DNA of 64,000 nucleotides, taken from contig NZ_JAFKHE010000022.1 in NCBI RefSeq assembly GCF_017307495.1, positions 1 through 64,000 of the forward strand. Reading direction: 5' to 3'. A program made the position numbers and the translations under genes. The DNA comes from Devosia sp. GTDB lineage: Bacteria > Pseudomonadota > Alphaproteobacteria > Rhizobiales > Devosiaceae. Below the pieces are notes generated by a model. That model saw nothing but the letters and a program-made list of their open reading frames with translations. It did not search any database and was not told the DNA's origin. Numbering within the stretch: position 1 is the stretch's first letter; every line of letters starts with the position of its first letter. This document shows positions 57,814 through 64,000 of this stretch, piece by piece.

Positions 57814-57872
57814 GGGCAGCGCCGCGGAGCATCGGGCTCCGCGGCCTGTCCCGACACATTCGCGAGGGACAG

Positions 57873-58088
57873 ATGATCACCCTTCTGCGCGACCACCACG
57901 ATGGTCGCATCGAGCCTGCGCTCGACACCGAGGACGAGCGAAGACTGGGGGCGCTCGACCGGCTCCGCCTGTTCGTCCTCAGACGGCAGGCCAACGCGAT
58001 GCTGAAGCGCACGCTGAGGCCCGTACCGGTCGGCCGGGTGGCCGACCTGCCGGCCTGGCTGCGCCGGGATATCGGCCTGCCGGACTGA
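57873..58088 (+). CDS. DUF1127-like mini-protein
   Basis: A 71-residue protein ending LPAWLRRDIGLPD, matching the DUF1127 motif WLRRDIGL near the C-terminus. The middle contains RLFVLRRQANAMLKRTLRP, a basic helix. GAGGGA lies at 3-9 nt from the ATG, a good ribosome site. The N-terminal 30 residues are acidic (TEDERRLGAL). Probably an RNA- or ligand-binding regulator by family analogy. Confidence 0.7.
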   Translation: MITLLRDHHDGRIEPALDTEDERRLGALDRLRLFVLRRQANAMLKRTLRPVPVGRVADLPAWLRRDIGLPD

Positions 58089-58167
58089 CCCGCGCCCCGG
58101 CTCGTCTCTGGGGCGCCACCACCGATCAGATCAAGGAGCCGGCGCACAAAGCGTCCGGAAACGAACC

Positions 58168-58323
58168 ATGTTGTCTTCACGCTTCCCCATCTTCCGCCGC
58201 CCGCGACGACCCGTCGAGCCGTCCCAACCGGCTGCACGGGGTCGTCTTCCCGGCGACAACCTGCCGCCGGTGGCCAGCCTCAGCGGCCTCGAGCTGATGG
58301 CGTTGTTCCTCAGCCGGTCGTGA
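58168..58323 (+). CDS. 51-residue Arg/Pro-rich mini-protein, function unknown
   Basis: Third small frame of the series. It starts MLSSRFPIFRRPRRPVEPSQ and ends SLSGLELMALFLSRS. It has no DUF1127 motif, but has the same basic N-terminal flavour and a leucine-rich C-terminus. Its ribosome site (GGAA) is weak. It lies 79 bp after the preceding mini-gene. Reality is uncertain. Confidence 0.45.
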   Translation: MLSSRFPIFRRPRRPVEPSQPAARGRLPGDNLPPVASLSGLELMALFLSRS

Positions 58324-58331
58324 GGCTTGCT

Positions 58332-58597
58332 GATCCTCCCCCGTGAAACGCGGGGCAATCGCATACGGCGAAGCAGGTTCCGGCCTTCCTTCTCCCCTTG
58401 CGGGAGAAGGTGGCGCGCAGCGCCGGATGAGGGGTTCGCAGACGCAGTCTGCGCGATCGGAGTGAAACGACGAGCGAGGGCGAGGGCTGAGACAGACCCC
58501 TCATCCGCCCTTCGGGCACCTTCTCCCGCAAGGGGAGAAGGCGACCTCGCAACCTCCGTACCCATATGCGATTGCCCTGCGGTTGCAGGGGAGGATC
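58332..58597. repeat. outer palindromic element, family I, copy 1 (contains a family E element)
   Basis: The left arm GATCCTCCCCCGTGAAACGC..GGGCAATCGCATA (58332-58365) and right arm TATGCGATTGCCCTGCGGTT..GGGGAGGATC (58565-58597) pair over about 33 bp. Between them lies the 157-bp family E element with about 20 bp of flank on each side. The arms are intact, which suggests the E element inserted into, or was assembled within, an older hairpin. Confidence 0.85.
58388..58544. repeat. 157-bp palindromic element, family E, copy 2
   Basis: Identical to 38472-38628 except for one base in the right arm (CACCTTCTCC here, CACCGTCTCC there). Here both arms pair perfectly, whereas the other copy has one mismatch, so this is likely closer to the ancestral form. 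Both copies run in the same orientation. Confidence 0.95.
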
Positions 58598-59193
58598 TAC
58601 GGCCGCACCAGCCCGTCGCGCGCCGCCGCGCTCTCCGCCCGGCAGAAGCAGCCCTCGACATGGTCGTTCACCAGCCCCATGGCCTGCATGAACGCGTACA
58701 CGGTCGTCGGCCCGACGAAGCTGAAGCCGCGCTTTCGCAGGTCCTTGCTCAGGGCCCTGGATGCCTCGGTCTGGGCCGGAATCTGCCCCAGCGTCACCGG
58801 CCCGGCCACCGGTTCCGGCTCGAAGCGCCAGATGTAGCGGGCGAGCGAGCCGAACTCGGCCCGGATCGCCTGCGCCCGCTTCGCATTGTTGATCGTCGAG
58901 GCGATCTTGCCGCGATGCCGGATGATGCCCGCATCGAGCACCAGCCGCTCGACATCGGCCTCGTCCATCGCCGCCACCCGGTCGATCTCGAAACCGAGGA
59001 AGGCCGCCCGGAAGTTCTCGCGCTTCCTCAGGATGGTGATCCACGCCAGCCCCGACTGGAACCCCTCCAGGCAGAGCTTTTCGAACAGCCGGTTGTCGTC
59101 GACCACCGGCCGGCCCCATTCGCGGTCGTGGTAGTCGATATAGAGGGCATCGCTGCCCGCCCAGCTGCAGCGAACGAGGGTCGGCGTTGACAT
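58597..59193 (-). CDS. tag: DNA-3-methyladenine glycosylase I
   Basis: A 198-residue base-excision repair glycosylase that removes 3-methyladenine. Zinc ligands Cys9 (VRCSWAG), His22 (DYHDREWG) and the C-terminal His/Cys pair in NDHVEGCFC are all visible. The active-site region is FEKLCLEGFQSGLAWITILR with KRENFRAAF. I chose the ATG at 59193; longer frames extend into non-coding sequence. Divergent from the response regulator gene, 57 bp away. Confidence 0.95.
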   Translation of the reverse strand: MSTPTLVRCSWAGSDALYIDYHDREWGRPVVDDNRLFEKLCLEGFQSGLAWITILRKRENFRAAFLGFEIDRVAAMDEADVERLVLDAGIIRHRGKIASTINNAKRAQAIRAEFGSLARYIWRFEPEPVAGPVTLGQIPAQTEASRALSKDLRKRGFSFVGPTTVYAFMQAMGLVNDHVEGCFCRAESAAARDGLVRP

Positions 59194-59250
59194 GGCGGTC
59201 TCCGGGTCAATAGTGGCTTCGACGCGAATCGGCTGGGGGGCCGTGCGCCG

Positions 59251-59685
59251 GTGATCGTTCCGCAGGATTTGAAGGCATTGATCGTCGACGACAATGCCTA
59301 TGCACGTTCGGCCATGGCCGCGACGCTGAAAAGGCTCGGCATCGTCGCCGTCGACGAGCAGTCCGGCGCCGCCGCGGCGGTCGGCGCCATCCTCGGCACG
59401 CCCTACGATATCGTGTTCATGGATTGGTACATGCCGGAAATGAACGGCGCGGCGCTGCTCGAGGTCGTGCGCCATCCGCGCTTTCCGCCCAACGGCCGCG
59501 TCCCCGTGGTCATGGTCACCGCCTACCCCAACCGGGAAACCTTCGCGCGGGCGCGGGAACTCGGCGTCTCGGAGATCCTGGTGAAGCCGTTCAGCGTCGC
59601 ACAGGTCGCCGCCCTGCTCGGCCGGCTGCTGCCCGATGGCTGGGGCCTCGACGAAGCCGATGGGGACAAGCAGATCCTGCTGTAG
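59251..59685 (+). CDS. single-domain response regulator (CheY-like)
   Basis: A 144-residue receiver domain without an output domain. Acidic pocket DDN in ALIVDDNAYAR, phospho-acceptor Asp in VFMDWYMPEMNG, Thr in VVMVTAYPN and Lys in ILVKPFSVAQ. The start is GTG at 59251. With no partner kinase adjacent, it belongs to the stand-alone receivers. The 383-bp gap that follows holds nested palindromic repeats (59706-59952). Confidence 0.92.
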   Translation: MIVPQDLKALIVDDNAYARSAMAATLKRLGIVAVDEQSGAAAAVGAILGTPYDIVFMDWYMPEMNGAALLEVVRHPRFPPNGRVPVVMVTAYPNRETFARARELGVSEILVKPFSVAQVAALLGRLLPDGWGLDEADGDKQILL

Positions 59686-59705
59686 GGCAAGGTCGGACGT
59701 GGGGG

Positions 59706-59952
59706 TATCCTCCCCCCGGAAACGCAGGGCCATCGCACGTGGCAGGCCGGCAGCTGTTGCAGCGCATGAAAAGGCCCCCTCACCCGCCGCTGCGCGGCGA
59801 CCTCTCCCCCAAGGGAGAGGTGAAAGGGGGCACTGCCGGCGCCACAGCGGCACCTCTCCCTGGGGGGAGAGGTCGGCCGAAGGCCGGGTGAGGGGGCCTT
59901 TCTTGTTTGCGCGGACCACATGCTACGGCCCTGCCCGTAGACGGGGGAGGAT
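59706..59952. repeat. outer palindromic element, family I, copy 2 (contains a family F element)
   Basis: The left arm begins ATCCTCCCCCCGGAAACGCA with GGGCCATCGCA, and the right arm ends TGCTACGGCCCTGCCCGTAG with ACGGGGGAGGAT. Both ends resemble the family I arms at 58332-58597, but the pairing here is less perfect. It fills most of the 383-bp gap between the receiver and the L,D-transpeptidase gene. Confidence 0.75.
59769..59903. repeat. inner palindromic element, family F
   Basis: Left arm AAAAGGCCCCCTCACCCGCC with GACCTCTCCCCCAAGGGAGA; right arm TCTCCCTGGGGGGAGAGGTC with GGGTGAGGGGGCCTTT. Local hairpins (CGCCGCTGCGCGGCG; CGGCCGAAGGCCG) lie between. It has the same length class (about 135 bp) as family E but no sequence identity with it. 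Confidence 0.8.
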
Positions 59953-60068
59953 AACGCCTCGCCCGATCCGCTCACCCTCCCTTAACCGTGCCGCTTCACT
60001 GCATCTTCGCCATTCTCGTCAAGACTCGCGGCCACCCGGCCTTTCGGCCTCAGTCTGATGAGTGTGCC

Positions 60069-60689
60069 ATGCTGCGTAAATCCCGCGCGGTGCTCGCCGC
60101 GATCGCCATCGTCCTCGCCGCCACCGTCTTCACCGATGCCGCCCAGGCCGCCCAGCGCTTCTTCCTGTTCGAGCCGCCGTTCAGCTCGCTCAGCGACGGC
60201 AGGCCGCGCTTCGAGACGCGCGTCCGCAGCGGCAAGGTCAGGCTGGCGCCCGAGTTCCGCCGCCAGGTTGTCGCCTATGACGGCCACCAGCCGCCCGGCA
60301 CCATCATCGTCAACACCGGCAGGAAGTTCCTCTATTTCGTGCTGCCCGGCGGCAAGGCCATCCGCTACGGCATCGGCACCGCCCGCGACGGCTTCGAGTG
60401 GAGCGGCACGCACAAAGTGACGCGCAAGGCCGAGTGGCCGGGCTGGACCCCGCCCGCCGAAATGAAGCGTCGCCAGCCGAACTTGCCCGACTACATGCCC
60501 GGCGGCATCAACAACCCGCTCGGCGCCCGCGCCATCTACATCGGCTCGACCCTCTATCGCATCCACGGCACCAACGAGCCCTGGACCATCGGCCAGAACG
60601 TCAGCTCGGGCTGCATCCGCATGGTCAACGCCGATGTCGAGGACTTGTACGAACGCGTAAAAATTGGCGCCCGGGTGATTGTTCTTTAG
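60069..60689 (+). CDS. L,D-transpeptidase (ErfK/YbiS/YcfS/YnhG)
   Basis: A 206-residue periplasmic enzyme. Signal peptide to about residue 27 (TDAAQA). The YkuD domain carries the catalytic motif HGTNEPWTIGQNVSSGCIRM with His166 and Cys182 of the HX..S.GC(I/V)R signature. It makes 3-3 cross-links in peptidoglycan or attaches outer-membrane lipoproteins to it. The ATG at 60069 is chosen because it opens MLRKSRAVLAAIAIVLAATV. It is followed by the TadG-like gene after 52 bp. Confidence 0.94.
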   Translation: MLRKSRAVLAAIAIVLAATVFTDAAQAAQRFFLFEPPFSSLSDGRPRFETRVRSGKVRLAPEFRRQVVAYDGHQPPGTIIVNTGRKFLYFVLPGGKAIRYGIGTARDGFEWSGTHKVTRKAEWPGWTPPAEMKRRQPNLPDYMPGGINNPLGARAIYIGSTLYRIHGTNEPWTIGQNVSSGCIRMVNADVEDLYERVKIGARVIVL

Positions 60690-60741
60690 TTAGGATTTTC
60701 GGCGACACTCAGGCCCGGTTTTCTGGGGGTTTCGGGTCGTC

Positions 60742-62688
60742 ATGCGCACCTTTGCCGATCTGCTGAAACGCTTTCACGCCGACGAGCGCGGTGTGTTCGC
60801 CGTGATCTTCGGGCTGCTCGCCATCGTCCTCGTCGCCTTTGCCGGCGCTGCGGTGGACTATTCTTCGGTCGAAACCGCGCGTACGCGCGCCCAGGTCGCG
60901 CTCGATTCGGCCGCGCTCGGCCTGCAGCCGACGATCTTCAGCACGCCCGCGCCCACCTCGGCATCGCTCAAGGCCAGTGCACTGGCGCTGCTCAACGAGC
61001 GGCTCAACGACTCCTCGGCCGTCACCGCGGTCGACGTCGCCACCTTCGATACCGGCAACGGCACGCTGCACCTCGAGGCGACGCTCACCGTCAACACCGC
61101 CTTCGTCCAGCTCGTCGGCATCCCGTCGCTGACCGCGCGCGTCGTCTCGGAAGCCACGCGCAAGCGCATCAACCTCGAAGTCGCCCTGGTGCTCGACAAC
61201 TCCGGCTCGATGGCGCAGCTGAGCCGCATGACCAACCTCAAGAAGGCGGCCCTGTGCGCGATGAACGTGCTCTACAACGCCCTCGACGAGTGCACCGACG
61301 CCAAGGTCACCGCGACCAACGACGTGGCGCCGACCGAGCAGCGCATCTGGATGGGCATCGTGCCCTTCACCGGCTTCGTCAATGTTGGCACCGGCTACAA
61401 GAACGCCAGCTGGATGGATACAACCGGTCTGTCCAGCATCGCCAACGACAACTTCGACGACGACGACAACGACGCCACGCCCTACAACGGCGCGGTCAAC
61501 CGCTTCTCGCTCTACACCAAGATCGGCGTCGCCTGGCGCGGCTGTGTCGAAGCGCGGCCCTATCCCTACGATACGGACGACACCCCGCCCTCGACCGCCA
61601 ACCCGGACACGCTGTTCGTCCCCGAATTCGCGCCCGACACGCCGAGCGGCTACTCCAACAGCTATATCAACGACCGCCCCAGTGCCTGCACCAACAAGGA
61701 CGGCGGCACGTGGACCAAGACGTCAAAGAAGACGGGCTGCGCCTCGACCTGGTCCGGCAATAACGAGACCAAGAAGGCGGCCGCGTACACCAACTGCACC
61801 AGCAGCGCCACCGACAGCTATGCTCAGGTCAAGTGGGATGGCTCGGCGGTGACCCCGGCGGCCACGACCCAGCCCGCCACGATGCAGGCCCAGAACGGCG
61901 CCCCCATCGCGGCGACCTGCTCGAACTCCTACACCAGCGTCACGGTCACCACCGGCTCCGGCAGGAATGCCGTCACCACCTACACCTTGTCTCTCGTCCG
62001 GACCTGCAGCTACCAGTTCTCGGACCGCGTCCTGCAGGAGCGCCTGTGCAAGTATGCCAGCGGCAACGCCGTCAGTGGCGGCTCGCCCAACGATGACTGC
62101 CCGACCAACCCGATGACGCCGCTGACCGCGACCAAGGCCGACATCAAGACCGCCATCAACGCCATGGCGTCGCAGGGCTACACCAACATCCACCAGGGTG
62201 CGATCTGGGGCTTCCACATGCTCTCGCCCACCGAGCCGCTGACCCAGGGCGCCGACTATGGCGGGGCGACCTCCAAGGTCATGATCATCATGACCGACGG
62301 CGAGAACACGGTGAACAGCTACGGCGGGAACGCCCTGAACATGGCCAACACCTTCCAGGCCTACGGCTGGCCGGGCGTCCGCTCGCAGACCGGCGGCGTC
62401 TCCTACAACGGGCGAATCTACAGCACCGACCATCCCTATCCGGCCAGCGACGCCGACGTCACTGCCGCCATGGACACCCGCACCGAGGAAACCTGCACCA
62501 ACGCCAAGGCCGAGGGCATCGCGATCTACACGATCGGCCTCAACCCGCCGAACCAGAAGACCATCGACCTGCTGACCAATTGCGCGACCACGGCCTCGAT
62601 GGCCTATTTCCCGACCGACTCGAGCCAACTGGTGACGGTGTTCAAGAAGATCGCCGACGAACTCGCCAACCTGCGCCTGTCGCAGTAG
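60742..62688 (+). CDS. TadE/TadG-like pseudopilin-type protein with vWA domain
   Basis: A 648-residue protein. A short basic N-terminus and one hydrophobic span (about residues 18-38: GVFAVIFGLLAIVLVAFAG) form the TadE/G-like anchor. A von Willebrand factor A domain follows, with MIDAS motif LDNSGSM at 151-157 and TDGEN later. The middle, residues 230-460, is low-complexity Asn/Thr/Ser/Asp with several cysteines. Typical TadG proteins occur with Flp pilus loci, but no other tad or flp gene is visible here. Envelope or surface role likely. Confidence 0.9.
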   Translation: MRTFADLLKRFHADERGVFAVIFGLLAIVLVAFAGAAVDYSSVETARTRAQVALDSAALGLQPTIFSTPAPTSASLKASALALLNERLNDSSAVTAVDVATFDTGNGTLHLEATLTVNTAFVQLVGIPSLTARVVSEATRKRINLEVALVLDNSGSMAQLSRMTNLKKAALCAMNVLYNALDECTDAKVTATNDVAPTEQRIWMGIVPFTGFVNVGTGYKNASWMDTTGLSSIANDNFDDDDNDATPYNGAVNRFSLYTKIGVAWRGCVEARPYPYDTDDTPPSTANPDTLFVPEFAPDTPSGYSNSYINDRPSACTNKDGGTWTKTSKKTGCASTWSGNNETKKAAAYTNCTSSATDSYAQVKWDGSAVTPAATTQPATMQAQNGAPIAATCSNSYTSVTVTTGSGRNAVTTYTLSLVRTCSYQFSDRVLQERLCKYASGNAVSGGSPNDDCPTNPMTPLTATKADIKTAINAMASQGYTNIHQGAIWGFHMLSPTEPLTQGADYGGATSKVMIIMTDGENTVNSYGGNALNMANTFQAYGWPGVRSQTGGVSYNGRIYSTDHPYPASDADVTAAMDTRTEETCTNAKAEGIAIYTIGLNPPNQKTIDLLTNCATTASMAYFPTDSSQLVTVFKKIADELANLRLSQ

Positions 62689-62913
62689 TCAGTTCGCCAG
62701 CACGAATCGCCGGCCGCCGGGGAAGGCGGCCAGCGCCGCCTCCTGCTCGCGTTCGGTCAGGCCCTCGAAGCTGATCGTCATGATCGTCTCTGGCTCGTCG
62801 ATGCGCGCCACATGCAGGCTGGAACGCACGGCAGAAGCGGGAGCGGCGGCGTGCGCCGGCCGCCCGCGGCCGCCGGCAGGGGTCGATGTAAGGTGCACGA
62901 CACGAAGCTCCAT
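62689..62913 (-). CDS. small protein, function unknown
   Basis: A 74-residue protein whose C-terminal half (TISFEGLTEREQEAALAAFP) looks like a compact helical domain. The N-terminal half is Ala/Pro/Gly-rich. GAGG precedes the ATG at 62913 by 9 nt. It abuts the TadG-like gene stop to stop. Weak evidence; the coding composition is not as clear as that of its neighbours. Confidence 0.5.
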   Translation of the reverse strand: MELRVVHLTSTPAGGRGRPAHAAAPASAVRSSLHVARIDEPETIMTISFEGLTEREQEAALAAFPGGRRFVLAN

Positions 62914-62990
62914 GCTGTGGGTCCTCTTGCTGGACCAACCAACAACGCGATGAATGCGGCGCAAGTTGCCCCAATTGTGCACCCGGCCGA

Positions 62991-63380
62991 TCATATCCGC
63001 GTCAACTCGAACTTCTGGCACAGGGCGCCCTTGCACCCGTTGATGGTGATGGTGTCGCCGTCGACCAGCGTCAGCGTGCCCTTCACCGTCTCGCCCATGT
63101 ATTCGGCGCTGCCGCGCCACTTGTTGTCGAGCGCGCGCTTGGCCCCCATCAGCACGTAGCTGTTGAGATAGGGCAGGTTCTCCGGCGTCCGCGCATCGGC
63201 GCGCAGCCAGACGAGCTTGGCGCACACTTCGGTGCCATCGCCGCACAGCGTGACCTCGAACCGAGACTCCCCCGAAACGGTCTGCCACGTGCCGGCCGGC
63301 GACTGCGCGGCGAAAGCGGGCGTGAGCGTCAGTGCGGCGGAGACGAAGGCGGTAGCGGCAAACAGCGAGCGGATCGACAT
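62991..63380 (-). CDS. DUF2147 family secreted protein
   Basis: A 129-residue protein. Signal peptide MSIRSLFAATAFVSAALTLT ends near AFA. The mature domain follows the DUF2147 pattern: PAGTWQT, the FEVTLCGDG... VWL strand pair, WRGSAEYMGETVKGTLTLVD and the final CKGALCQKFELTRI with a pair of cysteines. Members are periplasmic and uncharacterised. The ATG at 63380 opens the signal peptide. Confidence 0.9.
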   Translation of the reverse strand: MSIRSLFAATAFVSAALTLTPAFAAQSPAGTWQTVSGESRFEVTLCGDGTEVCAKLVWLRADARTPENLPYLNSYVLMGAKRALDNKWRGSAEYMGETVKGTLTLVDGDTITINGCKGALCQKFELTRI

Positions 63381-63568
63381 GGGGGGCCCCGGCAAGTGGT
63401 GAAGGAAGCGTTGACGGGACTTCTCGTCGACCCGCCTTGAACCCGCGGCCAACGCACCGTTCAGTTTCGGTTCAGGCAGGACTGGGCATCCGGGGCCGGA
63501 CGCACTGAGCATTCTGCTGGAGGATGGCTTGCCGTAAGCCGGTGGGGTCTGTCGCCTGACCCCGAAAA

Positions 63569-63645
63569 TGGTACCGCCTCCCCGGATCGAACGGGGGACC
63601 TCTAGATCCACAATCTAGCGCTCTAACCAACTGAGCTAAGGCGGC
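63569..63645 (-). tRNA. tRNA-His (GTG), alphaproteobacterial type
   Basis: A complete cloverleaf. The acceptor GCCGCCT pairs with AGGCGGT, the anticodon stem is CTAGA/TCTAG around loop TTGTGGA, with anticodon GTG at 63609-63611. The T-arm is CCCCG-TTCGATC-CGGGG and CCA is encoded. The discriminator is A73 and position 72 is U opposite G1; C73 is absent, so a G-1:C73 pair cannot form. This is the unusual form known in many alphaproteobacteria. Confidence 0.95.
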
Positions 63646-63826
63646 CCGGCAAGCGCGGCGGACCATAGTTTCAGTTCCCCGCGCTGGCAAGCATCGATTT
63701 TGCCCCATCCACGCCCGCCGAAATGCGCTTAACCATCGGCGCCGAATGACGCCGCCGGCGCCCGCGCGCATATGGACCGGGCAGGGGGTGCACGGTATTT
63801 AGAGAAGATTAAGTTCCGAGTTCGCT

Positions 63827-63845
63827 TTGTGTCAAATTGGCACAA
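63827..63845. promoter_or_regulatory. imperfect 19-bp palindrome upstream of a kinase gene
   Basis: TTGTGTCAAATTGGCACAA matches its own reverse complement at 16 of 19 positions. It lies 20 bp before the proposed GTG start. It could be a regulator-binding site; no matching regulator is visible in the window. Confidence 0.35.
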
Positions 63846-63864
63846 GGCTGGAAAAGAGTACGGC

Positions 63865-64000
63865 GTGGACGCTGAGTGGATCAAATCGCCGACGGCACGC
63901 CTGGTGCTGGTGCACTGGGCCGATGCGCGTCCCGCATGGCTCTGGTCCCATGACGGCGAAACACTGCTGTGGCGCAACGATGCGGCCCGCTTCTTCCACG
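63865..64000 (+). CDS. probable PAS sensor histidine kinase, N-terminal fragment cut by window end
   Basis: The frame starts at GTG 63865, 6-9 nt after GGAAAAGAG, and runs off the edge. The visible 45 residues include LVLVHWADARPAWLWSHDGE and TLLWRNDAARFFH, which resembles the N-terminal PAS-like region of rhizobial hybrid sensor kinases. A GTG at 63829 is an alternative start, but it would put the palindrome inside the gene. Domain content beyond the edge is unknown. Confidence 0.65.
   Translation, partial: MDAEWIKSPTARLVLVHWADARPAWLWSHDGETLLWRNDAARFFH

Noticed and set aside
63729..63977. 82-codon minus-strand frame opposite the kinase start
   Set aside because: No ribosome site or motif; the plus-strand frame has recognisable PAS-kinase-like sequence.

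Overview
The window is GC-rich, densely coding bacterial chromosome, most likely from an alphaproteobacterium of the order Hyphomicrobiales (Rhizobiales); a Devosia-like genome is my best guess. The evidence is the alphaproteobacterial form of tRNA-His (A73, no G-1:C73 pair), a long HisRS of about 500 residues beside hisZ and hisG, DUF1127-type mini-proteins, the ATP-grasp / alpha-E / transglutaminase triad, many sugar ABC cassettes, and the palindromic intergenic repeats typical of the group. There is no insertion sequence, phage, CRISPR array or plasmid gene; this is ordinary chromosome with catabolic modules.

Layout. 0.2-2.5 kb: murA, a small basic gene, tRNA-Thr(GGT) and a DUF1801 gene. 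2.5-9.8 kb: sugar-type ABC cassette 1, with binding protein, two permeases, a COG3964-type amidohydrolase and an SDR on the minus strand, and the ATPase plus an RpiR regulator divergent on the plus strand. 10.1-13.9 kb: a four-gene exported operon of PQQ dehydrogenase, cytochrome c, a secreted unknown and a secreted pentapeptide-repeat protein. 14.0-20.6 kb: a dipeptide/oligopeptide ABC transporter preceded by overlapping XRE-cupin and GAF genes. 20.7-31.5 kb: an epimerase-like gene, then ABC cassette 2 with its divergent ROK regulator, two SDRs and a TIM-barrel isomerase, followed by a WecA/MraY-type transferase and an unlisted 52-residue membrane mini-protein. 31.7-36.6 kb: CAP lipoprotein, glpD-glpK, AEC permease. 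36.7-40.1 kb: ATP-grasp / alpha-E / transglutaminase-like operon. 40.3-47.6 kb: a 2-hydroxyacid dehydrogenase, SDR, DUF1761, alpha-glucosidase, AbrB-type transporter and M20 amidohydrolase. 47.7-53.1 kb: etfBA, an aromatic/aspartate aminotransferase, a transaldolase-like aldolase, a cupin and mrp. 53.1-57.2 kb: hisS-hisZ-hisG and a TSUP permease in a chain of overlapping genes. 57.3-64 kb: Arg-rich mini-genes, tag, a CheY-like receiver, an L,D-transpeptidase, a TadG-like protein, DUF2147, tRNA-His and the first codons of a probable PAS histidine kinase.

The modules mostly import and oxidise carbohydrates, polyols and peptides (two sugar ABC systems, a peptide ABC system, glycerol kinase/dehydrogenase, GH13, four SDRs, a PQQ dehydrogenase), mixed with housekeeping genes.

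The most unusual points are: (i) the PQQ dehydrogenase lacks the vicinal cysteine pair and sits with two exported proteins of unknown role; (ii) the transglutaminase-like member of the ATP-grasp triad has alanine where the catalytic cysteine should be; (iii) one SDR gene has no ATG, GTG or TTG start but a well-spaced ATC; (iv) at least nine families of palindromic intergenic repeats occur, including a 157-bp element present twice with a single mismatch and two cases of one palindromic element nested inside another.
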